A DNA stretch of 64,000 nucleotides, from assembly GCA_024114885.1 (NCBI GenBank), contig CP099419.1, forward strand, positions 620,001-684,000, read 5' to 3'. Position numbers and translations under genes: made by a program. This DNA comes from Septoria linicola. Its lineage: Eukaryota > Ascomycota > Dothideomycetes > Mycosphaerellales > Mycosphaerellaceae. Below the pieces are notes generated by a model. The model had not been told where the DNA came from and did not search any database. It saw only the letters and a list, made by a program, of their open reading frames with translations. Positions 48,746 through 57,586 of this stretch are shown here, in pieces. Positions within the stretch are counted from its first letter, which is position 1, and each line of letters starts with the position of its first letter.

Positions 48746-49023
48746 TATTAAGAATATATCCTAGATAGTCAGTCTAGATATAGACTTCTAAGTATAGTTC
48801 TAGATGCCTAAGGTATCTACCTAAGGCTTAGTAAGAGGTATATCTTGCTTCTCTTTCTTCTCTTCTTAGATAACTAACAAAATCAACTTTGTATTTAGTT
48901 CCTAGTATATTACTACTATACTATATATATAAGTTAGTTCAAGATTAATCCCCTATTCTTCTTTACTACGCTATACCCTCCTTAACATTATATAGCATCT
49001 ATAAACGCCCTCCACTTTTAATA
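48746..49023 (+). repeat. Element B 3' LTR
   Basis: 278 bp, TATTAAG to TTTTAATA, followed by GTTTG; carries the AACAAAATCAAC variant of the B 5' LTR. Confidence 0.92.
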
Positions 49024-49028
49024 GTTTG

Positions 49029-50379
49029 ACGTAATTATAGCGTTTCTTAACGTACTAATTAATAAGCGTAACATCTATATCTAAATGCTATATAGTTTTA
49101 AGACACGCGGTAAGGTCTACCTACTTAAGAGAGCGCTCTACGGACTTAAGTAATTACCGCTTCTCTAGTACTAAGAACTTAAGAAGTTTATAACTTCTAT
49201 TAGCTTTATAGTAATTAGCACTAATATATACGTATTCCGTAACGACGAGGTTACTATCGCTATTTACGTAGATAACATAATCGCTACGGGTATAACTAAG
49301 ACGCTTTATACTATAGCGGATTAACTTAGAGACCGCTTTAAGATCTACGAGCTTAGACTAGTATACTACTATCTCGGAATAAACATTGTCCGTAGCTCTA
49401 ATACTATGTTTATTAGCTAGACTACCTATATAGACCGTCTTAGTAAGAAGTACTAGATTAAGGCTTCCTTACTACTATATATACCGTTATAAGCGAGGCA
49501 CGGACTCCGTAAGGCTTCCGAGGGCTACTAAGCTACTACTTTACTTTAGAAGTAATATTAAACAATTATTAGTAAGCTTCTATAGCTAGCTATGATTACA
49601 AGACTAGACATTGCCTACTATATAGGCTATCTCTCGCGCTATCTCGGAAACTCTACGCTAGAACACCTAGAGGTAGCTATACGCGTTATAAAGTACTTAG
49701 TCTATAATACTGGCCGTAGTATTACGCTTAGCGGCGACGATAATAACGACAAGCTATTATGCTACGTTAACGCGTCTTAGGCCGACGACGTAGATAATAG
49801 GCGATTAATAGAGGGTTTTATTTTCATACTCGGTAACTTACTAATTCTCTAGAAGTCTAGTAGACAACTAATCGTTACTTGCTCTAGTACGGAAGCCGAA
49901 TACGTCTAAATAGTACTCGCGACTAAAGAAGCCGTTATACTCGGTAATACTATAAAAGAGCTAGGATATAAGGGAGTGTTTCTAATAACTATCTATAAAA
50001 ATAACTAGCTAGCAATCGATATTACGCTACGTAATAGTAGAGCCGCCGAAGCTCGTACTAAGCATATAGATGTCAAGTTCTACTTTATTCGCGAGAAGTT
50101 AGTAGACGACACTATTACTATCTAGTAGATTATAACAGAGTATTAGAAGGCAGATAGATTAACGAAGGCGCTTGACCGTAACAAGTATAAGCGCTTTACT
50201 TAACAGCTCGGACTAATAGATAGTATTTAAGACTTAGGGGTTAAGGAATTATAACGCTTCTAATTTGCCGAAGGGTTTAGTACCGGATTAAGCGTTTCTA
50301 GCATACATAGCACAGACAAGGCAGTTTGGCTGTCCACCAATCACAGCACGAGTTAATCATGACAGTCGACATGGGGGTG
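49029..50379 (+). pseudogene. Outer element block 3: reverse transcriptase, RNase H, 3' UTR
   Basis: Resumes with a polymerase segment containing AFLN and NIYIQMP, then VYLLKRALYGLKQ, typical copia reverse transcriptase. The open stretch 49592-49780 reads TRLDIAYYIGYLSRYLGN and RVIKYLVYNTGRSITLSG, and RNase H (TEAEYV) follows near 49885. From about 50290 to 50379 the DNA is much less RIP-mutated and contains normal CA and TG dinucleotides. A purine tract ATGGGGGTG (50371-50379) abuts the 3' LTR. Confidence 0.85.
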
Positions 50380-50501
50380 ACTTGATTAGTATAGATGCCT
50401 CAGGCACTTTAGCGTGCCAAGAATGTCGACACGCATTCGCAACTCGAGGTTTCCGTAGCTAGTTACTTCTTTACAATAACAATCAACTTATCACATCAAC
50501 T
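50380..50501 (+). repeat. Outer element 3' LTR (122 bp)
   Basis: ACTTGATTAG to CACATCAACT, followed by GAAAT at 50502-50506. Almost free of RIP: only one TpG-type change relative to the 5' copy. Confidence 0.92.
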
Positions 50502-50506
50502 GAAAT
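50502..50506. repeat. Target-site duplication of outer element, right copy (GAAAT)
   Basis: Matches 26971-26975. Read on the minus strand it is ATTTC inside the epoxide hydrolase codons for LTESF. Confidence 0.9.
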
Positions 50507-51642
50507 GACTCTGTCAAGAAGTAGAGCGAGACGTGGCGTAGGAGTTCATGATGTGTGATGAGGGATGGGCCGGTGCCGGCTCTTGGATCGGACCCTTCGA
50601 ACATGTTAGCGGAGTCGTTGACACTGACTTGCCGGTACAGTACAGTCTAGAAACTTCTCTGCGATCCAGGCAAGCTGTCCGACTGGACTATCATGCAGCG
50701 CAAGGCCAATGGTGTTGGGCTAGGAGCATGTCAGTAATATTCACATTTCTATTGAGTGATCACCACAGACCTTCGTCGCTTGCTGAAGGTAGTAGGCGAT
50801 GCCAACGGTGTTCCATTCCTCATATCGTGCTACTTCGAATTCTTCCAGCGGCGATAAGCTGATGTTCGCTGCGGCAAGTTCAGCGCTATCCAAGGACCCG
50901 AACGGAATGAACACGGCGTGGAGAGCCCGAGTGGACTGATTGTACTCATCTTACAGAGTATAAGCAATAGGAGCGCCAAAGTCAGTGCCATGTACAGCGA
51001 ACTTCTTGTAGCCGAGAACTTCTGTCATGAGAGTGTGGTGGACTCGTGCGGTGTCCTCAGTAGTCCAGTTTGCAGGTGCCGCTTGAGAGAAGGCAAAACC
51101 GGGTAGGGAAGGCACGATGATGTGGAAGGCGACATGCTTGCCAGTGGAAGTCGTCGATTGCATAGTCAGCTCTTTGATTATCGCGGCGAACTCCATGAAA
51201 GAGCCAGGCCAACCGTGTTCGAGTAGACGTGGAATAGCTTCAGGATCTGAGGAGCGCTCATGTACGAAGTGCGTAGTCGACCTTCTATTTCTGCTGTGTA
51301 GTGATGGAAGCTGTGAACTGTCAGCAGAATCCAGAGATCAGACAACGGTCCTGCTCACGAGTTCATGTAGTCCTGATCTTCTTCCCAGTCGTACTGCTCG
51401 GTCCACTGCTGCTTGAGGCTTTCGAGGAGATCGAGGTCTAATCCAGCTGTGCTTCCAACACCGGCATACACAGGCTTCTCGGGCAAATGATAGTTCCGAA
51501 CCAGATCGAGCATCCTGGTGGATCCATCTTTGAGGTCCACCTGGTATGGACGCAGACCGTATGCTGCATCGACAGTGACAGCTGCAGCTACAGTAGTGCT
51601 CAGAGCCAGAAGGAGACCAGAAGTGACGTACATGTTGTCCAA
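50502..51642 (-). pseudogene. Epoxide hydrolase, N-terminal part (gene split by retrotransposon nest)
   Basis: Alpha/beta-hydrolase-fold epoxide hydrolases open epoxides to diols. The start at 51642 gives a signal-peptide-like leader (MYVTSGLLLALSTTVAAAV), then the EHN domain (RPYQVDL, VRNYHLPEKPVYAGVG, WTEQYDWEEDQDYMNS). Introns: 51311-51358, 50720-50770 and 50595-50643. Then FVHERSSDPEAIPRLL, EHGWPGSFMEF (oxyanion HGWPGS), FHIIVPSLPGFAFS, and HGTDFGAPIAYTL, where the nucleophile Asp sits in HGTDFG. Lesions: the frame changes by one base at about 51270-51283 between EIEG and FVHERSS, and a TAA at 50951-50953 interrupts YTL and DEYN. After these, the piece runs through SLDSAELAAANISLSPLEEF, KPNTIGLALHDSPVGQLAW and GPSLITHHELLRHVSLYFL to TESF, where the transposon begins. 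The remainder is at 26653-26975. Confidence 0.88.
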
Positions 51643-52674
51643 AAATGAATGGCGAGGTCAAGAAGGCCCATCGAGCACGACCGAAGGCTTTATTAGAAAA
51701 GCCCTCGACAGCCTGCTGACATACTGTTGATGAGCTTGCGCTTCGCGCTGCTTGGCATTGTCTCAGAGGGTATGACTAGTGGCCGGCGTGCTTTCAAAGC
51801 ATATGCAGTAGGCTTTACACATGCTGTGTAAGTGATCAGTCATCATTCTCGCCAAACGCTTTCGAGGCTTGGCTAGTGCTTACACTTTTGCCCGATGCGT
51901 GATCGCATCAATATCGGCATGACTCTAAGCCCATTGATCTTCCGAAGCGGCAGATGGGACATATTGCTTGCGGCTTATGGAAGGTACTTTGCCTGCCTTG
52001 AAGACAGTGGCTTCCCTCTCCCCGATCGAAGCACGATGAAGTGATGTTGGGGAAAAGGAACCTTAAATCCCGATGTGGTCGTGCAGCATAAGTTTGAGCT
52101 CCACAAGTTCCACTGAGTTGGTGCATCCAGATTTGCTGGTTCTGCTTATATTCTATGGCTCAGTCTGGCTAGCAGATGTCCTTGCAATCTCAGTATTTGT
52201 CGGTGATCAGACAGTTTCGTTCGGCAGCAGATTGAATTGCTGAGAGCTTCTCTGGAAGCATCCCTTCTCAGTTTCTTAGCAGTATCACCACAAATTGGCC
52301 TGGTGCATGCTACTTCTGCAGAGCTAGCTGGCCGAGACTCAGAAATGCCCATGTATCTCCACGGGCTCTGCTCTTAGCAATCTGCGTGGTCTTGCTGCTC
52401 GGTAGCATGGTGCTTGCCACTGCGGCAGAGAACGTCGTCCTGATGCCCTGGTATCCTGTAATGTTACTCCAGAACACCAACCTCTTTACTCTCGCTACTT
52501 GCAAGAAGTGTCTGTTATCCACACTCTCTCTCGCTTGCAAGCATTGCCCGGGAATCACCTATAGGAGGCGTAAAGTCGGCTTTTAATTCCCGTCACCCAG
52601 CTCTCACCTGGGCAGGCCGTTTTGGTCGTGAACTAATCTTCTGTCTGGACGGCTCTCACTCCATTCGTCGCGCC
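51643..52674. other. Intergenic, no supported gene
   Basis: Contains the former promoter of the epoxide hydrolase next to 51643. Short open frames only; nothing recognisable. Confidence 0.4.
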
Positions 52675-53149
52675 TCAGCGGTGGAAGCCTCGAGCCAAGC
52701 GAGCGTGGTCGATGGCTCGTTGGCGGAGACGCTGAATCTGCTGCTGAACACGGTACTCCTCACGCCAGGCGATGTTGATCCTGTCCAGCAGCATCTGGCC
52801 TTGGTGCAGGTGGAGCTGCATGCTGGCGTGGTCGGCGAGCTCCTCTAACGTGGTGCCGTCTTGGAGGGTGATTGTCATGCCCCCACGGCCGTTGTGGATG
52901 GCGAGCTCCTCGTGGCACATCTCTGTGAGACGGATGATCTCCCGCCGATGGTGAAGCCGTTGGCGGGAGAGTGTCTCCTGGTGTAGTGGCGCACCAGGTA
53001 GCGGTTCGTGGAGATGATGTCGACTAGGTGGAGGATGAACTCCGCGCGTTGGTGGCGCCAGGTCGTCTCTGAAAGTATGTTGGTCGTCCTGCTAAACTGT
53101 CAGCGAACTGCGTGGCTTGGTTGGTCAACGTTTCCGGAGTGACTTACAT
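52675..53149 (-). CDS. Hypothetical helical protein, start codon split by an intron, one-base frameshift
   Basis: Not recognised. A 59-bp intron (53089-53147: GTAAGT, CGCTGAC branch, TTTAGCAG) lies between the A-T (53149-53148) and the G (53088) of the start codon. The product then begins MTTNILSETTWRHQRAEFIL, with HLVDIISTNRYLVRHYT following. At about 52979-52983 the coding frame changes by one base and continues QETLSRQRLHHRREIIRLTE, then MCHEELAIHNGRGGMTITLQ, DGTTLEELADHASMQLHLHQ, and ends RQRAIDHARLARGFHR at 52675. Both halves look like one amphipathic helical protein of about 137 residues. The frame change is either a real deletion (pseudogene) or a sequence error; I see no intron that would bridge it. 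Confidence 0.5.
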
Positions 53150-53460
53150 TGTGCTGTCGTTCTTGGTGGTGGTTGTGTGTGTGAGAGTGATCTGATCACA
53201 TTAGCCTGACTATCTTTGCAGTACGAACAAAACATCCATACCGCTGTGCACAATGTTGCTGGAGAAAGAAGCAAGTCGAATTCTCACATTGATGTGACGG
53301 CTTCTTGCTATGCCAAGCCACAGCTCCTGGAGTCTCACATTAACCGAGCCTACATGCAGGACGATGCGTCAGATCCTCAAGATCGCGATCCTCAGAGATA
53401 TCCTCTCATCCTCCAATTGTGCTCCACATCACTTCTATATCCCTTCCGGCGTCCTTTCAA

Positions 53461-54114
53461 TCACCCGAACACTAACCCGCCAGCAGGTTGTCCATACTCT
53501 CGTTGAGCAGGCATAAGGTGACGCTCCTCATGTCCCTGTCTTGCGTTCTCATACTGAGCATGATTCCACAACACACTACCATGCTGCCGAACGATCAGAC
53601 CAAGTTGCCGCACACTCTGCTCCAGCGGCAGTAGCCTATGCTCCACGACACCAGTTCGGATCTCCATATGATCAAGTCGTTGCGAAGATGTGTTTCCCTC
53701 AGCACATCGCTGCTCGTTTGCGTCATCTGGGTTTGAAAGGCGGTTCATATGGATATCATGTCCCACCACAGGCTGAGGTTCTGGCCACAGGGTGGTAGGC
53801 GGCTGAGCAACGACCGTTGACTGCGGGCTGAATAGTATGCCACACTGCTCTCTGTCCTCACCCTGCAATCGAATTTCCGGCGGCATTGGTGTTGTTCGTG
53901 GAGTGAACGGCGAAGCCAGAGGACTCATCATTGACTTTAGCGGTGGCGTTGGAGGACGCTCATGCATTGGCAATTGAGTACTCAAGTCCAGCGCTGGCCT
54001 TTTGTTCCTCTCATGAGGGAAGGGATAAAACTGCCACTCCAGCTCGAAGCTCCTCTCAGCGTCCCAAACTCTGGCGGCCAGCGCCATCTCGTCCGCAGAG
54101 AAGTATCTAGGCAT
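53461..54114 (-). CDS. Hypothetical protein (217 residues), C-terminal coiled coil likely
   Basis: Not recognised. Single exon. The start at 54114 (MPRYFSADEMALAARVWDAE) is chosen over the upstream in-frame ATG at 54228 because the extra 38 residues have no coding character. Residues 10-35 are helical with acidic and aromatic side chains (WDAERSFELEWQFYPFPHE). The middle is proline-rich (PPTPPLKSMMSPLASPFTPR), and residues about 160-200 have a heptad-like Leu/Val pattern (HRLLPLEQSVRQLGLIV). No signal peptide or membrane segment. Could be a nuclear or scaffold protein, but no function is supported. Confidence 0.55.
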   Translation of the reverse strand: MPRYFSADEMALAARVWDAERSFELEWQFYPFPHERNKRPALDLSTQLPMHERPPTPPLKSMMSPLASPFTPRTTPMPPEIRLQGEDREQCGILFSPQSTVVAQPPTTLWPEPQPVVGHDIHMNRLSNPDDANEQRCAEGNTSSQRLDHMEIRTGVVEHRLLPLEQSVRQLGLIVRQHGSVLWNHAQYENARQGHEERHLMPAQREYGQPAGGLVFG

Positions 54115-54529
54115 GATTGTTTGCGTTGTTGCAGGATGTGGAAGACAAGCAAAGGTGTCGATGGAGGTGGGCTTATATCTTTCCACGTGGCCGAGACATG
54201 TCTGAGCAGAGTATCCAGCATGTCTCACTCGAGCGTAGTGAAAATCTGGAGCAAAACACGCAAGTCTGCAAGAAGTACGGCCATATTCATTGCAATCCGA
54301 GACGCCCCAGAAGTGACGTGCTCACATTTCAGCTTGGGATGCTGAGCGATCGTTGGAGTCTAGCAGTGCACAGATTCGGGGAGACCGTTTCTCCTCGAAC
54401 GCAGGTCCACATATTCGTTTGTCCAGCACCCGTGCACTCGTGCTCCTCTGAGACTGCACAAACACAACTTCAGAAATCTCTGCCTCTTTTCTCCCACACT
54501 TGAACAACTCCAGGAAGCCGCTCAGCAAG

Positions 54530-55238
54530 ATGTCTCATCCGCCTCAGCATACCCACACCCAGTACGTTCTCGACCCTCCTCAACGATTCACCAACAACAC
54601 CAGCAGCTTCTTCTCCTTCTCACACCTTCCAGCTTCACCAAATCCTTCTTCTATGACCACCAAGAAGGTTCCAGCACTCCACCTGACGCATTCCAAGACA
54701 TCGACAACACCATTCCCACTTCCCAAGTACAAGACATCGACAACGGCACTATTCTACCTCCTCTCGCACAAGACATCGACATCGACACTGACACTCCAGA
54801 TCCTCTCAATCACACAACCTGCATCCAGGTGCACCTCTCCCAAGCATACACCACGCTCCACGCACGCGGCTTGTCAAACGACACTCGAGCTATAGCCGCC
54901 CACGCCGCGGTCCACGCTACGACGTTTCCAGAGTGTGTGCTTTGTGTGGATGTGTTGTTGAGGTTGGTGGTTGTTATGCCGTATGATGAGAAGTGTAAGT
55001 TTATCATGGTAAAATGCTGAGATGATGAAGGCGGGTGTGGGAAGGGAACGAGAATGCTGATGCGTCATGAGTAGTGCTCGAGCATATTGGATTGTGGGCC
55101 GCGGGATTGTTGGATGGAGAGGAGGAGACAGATATGAGAGAGGGGTTGGAGGAGTATGTTGAGAAGGCTTGTGAAGAGGAAGAAGCTGGGAGACGATTTG
55201 GGGCGGTGAGCCAGGGCGATCAGGAAGGCGAGCAGTAG
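54530..55238 (+). CDS. Hypothetical acidic protein, three exons (about 185 residues)
   Basis: Not recognised. Exons 54530-54561, 54633-54994 and 55075-55238, with introns of 71 bp (GTACGT, CTCAAC, TTCCAG) and 80 bp (GTAAGT, GCTGATG, GTAG). Phases agree and the total is 558 nt. The product begins MSHPPQHTHTHFTKSFFYDH, then repeats DID-containing segments three times (QDIDNTIPTSQVQDIDNGT, QDIDIDTDTPD). A helical, Ala-rich part follows (CIQVHLSQAYTTLHARGLS, AAHAAVHATTFPECVLCVD), ending in an acidic tail (EEETDMREGLEEYVEKACEE). An unspliced reading of the second intron stops after FIMVKC. Exon 1 is short, so the start could instead lie in another exon. Confidence 0.6.
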
Positions 55239-55628
55239 TGTCCACATTGGAGATGTGGTCATGACGAAGGCATACGGAATGCCGCGTCCAATGGATCGAA
55301 ACAGAACGCCTAGGAAGTGGAAGACGGCTCAGATGCAACGTTTGGCTGAGGCTGCAATTGATGTCTCAAGTCTGCATCACAAGAACTTTGATTGATGCTG
55401 TAGCATAGCAAGCGCTGAAGCACTTCGAATTCTCCTCTTCTGCAGGATCTACATCCTGTCGACAGCCGGATCGTCTCACAGCTGCGAGCATGTTCTATGC
55501 GCCACTAGCAAAACCACGTGAATCGTGAAGTTCAATCCAGCCTGAATTGGAGCAAGCCACCTGGTATCTTCCTGTAGCGCCATACGCCGTAACCTATTGG
55601 ATTCCAATCATAATGCATCCTCTCGCCT

Positions 55629-57260
55629 TCAGTACTCTCCTCGTCCGGCCGGATTTCTCTCCAGCGCCTTTCTCGTCTTGTTCGTCATCTTCCTGTCACA
55701 ATCCTGCATGATCTCTTCCATCTTGCTCATGGTAGGCAGCTGGTCCATTTTCACCCAAGGACTGTTCTTCACGAACTTCAAGTTATCCTGCAATACCTTG
55801 ATCTGGTACTCCAAATCATTGTCCTTGCATTCGTTCTTGTGCAGCCGCTCGAAGCTTGGATACATCTTTCCATCTCCGTGAGGCCTTCCGTGGAATGCTT
55901 GAGGGCGAGGGACACAGTCCATCGGGATCCTGTCTGGGAGCGTGTTCTCCGTACAAAGAGCAGTCTCGTGTGTCCAGGCTCGTGCCACATTGCGAGCGGT
56001 ATAGCCGCCACCTCCAAGAAGAAGGAGAGGCTTACCAAGACTCTTGACGAAATTGACACATTCGCCATGCTGCTTGATGTTGATGTTGAACTGACCGAGA
56101 CGATCTCCTCCCAAGCTATCAGCACCGCACTGCAAAACGATGGCGCCTGGGTTGAAAGCCTCGACTGTGGCTCCGGTAATGCTCTCAAAGAGCTTACTGT
56201 ACTGTCGATCATCGATACCAGATGGGATAGGTACGTTCATGGCGAAGTGTTCTCCATGGGTCCCCTTAAGACCCACATCGGTCAGATCGCCAGTACCTGG
56301 GAAGAATTTGTGCCCAGTGTCGTCGTATGGTCCGTATCGGTGATATGACAATGTCATGACCCGCGGCTGACGCTGGAATGCTTCTTCCACTCCATCACCA
56401 TGGTGGACGTCAATGTCGATGTACAGTACTCGTGCATGTTTTCGCAGCAGATCCAAGATGGAAAGCACGATATCATTGATGTAGCAGAAGCCAGAAGCCT
56501 CGCCTTTGTGTGCGTGATGCAGACCGCCAGACCAATTGATGGCGATGTCAGAGTTGCCCGAAGTTAGCTGGGAAGTGGCCATGAGTGTTGCTCCAGTATA
56601 CAGAAACAAATACGTGGACATCCCATCAAAGACTGGGCAATCCGCACCTGGGCTCTTAGACAGGTTGTACGGACCCAGCTCGACAGTGTCGCCTTCGTGC
56701 TTGGGCGGGATCCTCGCTTGAAAGCGCGGTTCCTCGCAGAGTTTTGAGAAAGATTCCGGGGAGACCTTTGAGAGAAATTCGACATAATCGGGATCGTGGA
56801 ACTGGCAGACCTGGTCCTTCCTCGCCGATGTGGCCTCGAAGGTGTCCATGGTGTACTGCAGACCGAAACCGAGCACCAAGTGCTTCGTCAACGTCAAACG
56901 CCACGGCTTCATGGGATGTGTTCTGCCAAAGTGCATGTCTTCGACGCCACTATTGTAGTGATACGATACACGCGTGCCCTGTGGTCTCCGAATGCCATGC
57001 TTTTCGACCAGATTCATGATCTTGGCGTTCGTCTCATTGTCGTACTCCGTCTCCTCATCCTCCAGCGTGTACTCGGGCGTAGGCGGACCATCGTAGCCGC
57101 CGCAGCCTCTGTTGAGGCCATCGTTGTGGTATTCTGGAGGCGTCTGGGAGCGTGCAGACGAGCGTGGAGAAGTGTAGGCCTGCACTATCGATTCGTTCGT
57201 TGGTCTCGGGCTGTACCCCGCATTGCCGGAGAAGCCAGCGTAGAATGGAGAAGGCGCCAT
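55629..57260 (-). CDS. hos2: Class I histone deacetylase, HOS2 type
   Basis: Intact single-exon 543-residue protein; removes acetyl groups from histone lysines in the nucleus. In yeast Hos2 works in the Set3 complex, and fungal orthologues often affect virulence and secondary metabolism. N-terminal 90 residues are a fungal-specific extension. The deacetylase domain spans about 97-440: SYHYNSGVEDMHFGRTHPMK, LHHAHKGEASGFCYIND (tandem His 248-249), YIDIDVHHGDGVEEAF (zinc ligands D284 and H286), CGADSLGGDRLG (zinc ligand D381) and GGGGYT (Tyr420). All catalytic residues are present. The HFGRTHPMKPWRLTLTK stretch favours Hos2 over Rpd3. It is divergently transcribed from the ING-family gene at 57587. 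Confidence 0.93.
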   Translation of the reverse strand: MAPSPFYAGFSGNAGYSPRPTNESIVQAYTSPRSSARSQTPPEYHNDGLNRGCGGYDGPPTPEYTLEDEETEYDNETNAKIMNLVEKHGIRRPQGTRVSYHYNSGVEDMHFGRTHPMKPWRLTLTKHLVLGFGLQYTMDTFEATSARKDQVCQFHDPDYVEFLSKVSPESFSKLCEEPRFQARIPPKHEGDTVELGPYNLSKSPGADCPVFDGMSTYLFLYTGATLMATSQLTSGNSDIAINWSGGLHHAHKGEASGFCYINDIVLSILDLLRKHARVLYIDIDVHHGDGVEEAFQRQPRVMTLSYHRYGPYDDTGHKFFPGTGDLTDVGLKGTHGEHFAMNVPIPSGIDDRQYSKLFESITGATVEAFNPGAIVLQCGADSLGGDRLGQFNINIKQHGECVNFVKSLGKPLLLLGGGGYTARNVARAWTHETALCTENTLPDRIPMDCVPRPQAFHGRPHGDGKMYPSFERLHKNECKDNDLEYQIKVLQDNLKFVKNSPWVKMDQLPTMSKMEEIMQDCDRKMTNKTRKALERNPAGRGEY

Positions 57261-57586
57261 GCGGCTGTCATGCCTTCCTGTTCTATTCCTCCCTTCGACC
57301 AGTGCATAATCTGATATGATACAGAGACTGGCGATGCTGCGGTGGACCGAAGCTGCTGCACGCCAAGCGCGAGGCTCTGCGGGGAGTTGTCGTTAGCGCC
57401 GGCTAGTTCTAGATCTGACTCTAGCTGCCGAACCATGTCGCGCTTGCCACTTCGCGTCTTGCATGTGATCGCACTTTCCATCAGACGAGGCAGACACAAC
57501 ATCACTTTGCACCGTCAACACTCGACCAATCATTTTGTGCACGTCTGCGAATATACTGGCCGGGTCTCAGCATCTGGCTCAACAGC
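57261..57586. promoter_or_regulatory. Shared 326-bp promoter region between HOS2 and ING-family genes
   Basis: The two start codons face away from each other across 326 bp, so one short intergenic region must hold both promoters. No TATA box or single dominant motif is visible. Confidence 0.6.

Larger units (their letters stand above)
36496..49023 (+). mobile_element. Copia element B, inner family, split by element C
   Basis: Own sequence 36496-39658 and 45882-49023 (about 6.3 kb without the duplication). LTRs 36496-36774 (279 bp) and 48746-49023 (278 bp); target duplication GTTTG at 36491-36495 and 49024-49028. Same gene order as A. Both LTRs share an AACAAAATCAAC variant absent from A and C, which pairs them as one insertion. 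The right LTR start is RIP-changed to TATTAAG. The reverse-transcriptase box is YVNN (47067-47078), one RIP step less than in A and C. It interrupts the outer reverse transcriptase. Confidence 0.93.
26976..50501 (+). mobile_element. Outer Ty1/copia retrotransposon, interrupted by three younger copies, RIP-inactivated
   Basis: Plus-strand element with 122-bp LTRs. Its own sequence is in three blocks: 27098-28003 (gag), 34308-36495 (zinc knuckle, protease, integrase, start of reverse transcriptase) and 49029-50379 (rest of reverse transcriptase, RNase H, 3' UTR, polypurine tract). About 4.7 kb is its own; the rest is inserted elements. Coding order gag-PR-IN-RT-RH is the copia order. RIP has turned most CAG, CAA and TGG codons to stops, while CpG sites are largely kept, so the mutation is dinucleotide-specific (CpA/TpG). 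No functional ORF remains; the longest is 62 codons at 49592-49780. Confidence 0.93.

Noticed and set aside
27113..50379. Absence of ORFs over 23 kb read as a centromere or mitochondrial insertion
   Set aside because: LTRs, target duplications and copia domains explain the AT-rich sequence; RIP accounts for the stops.
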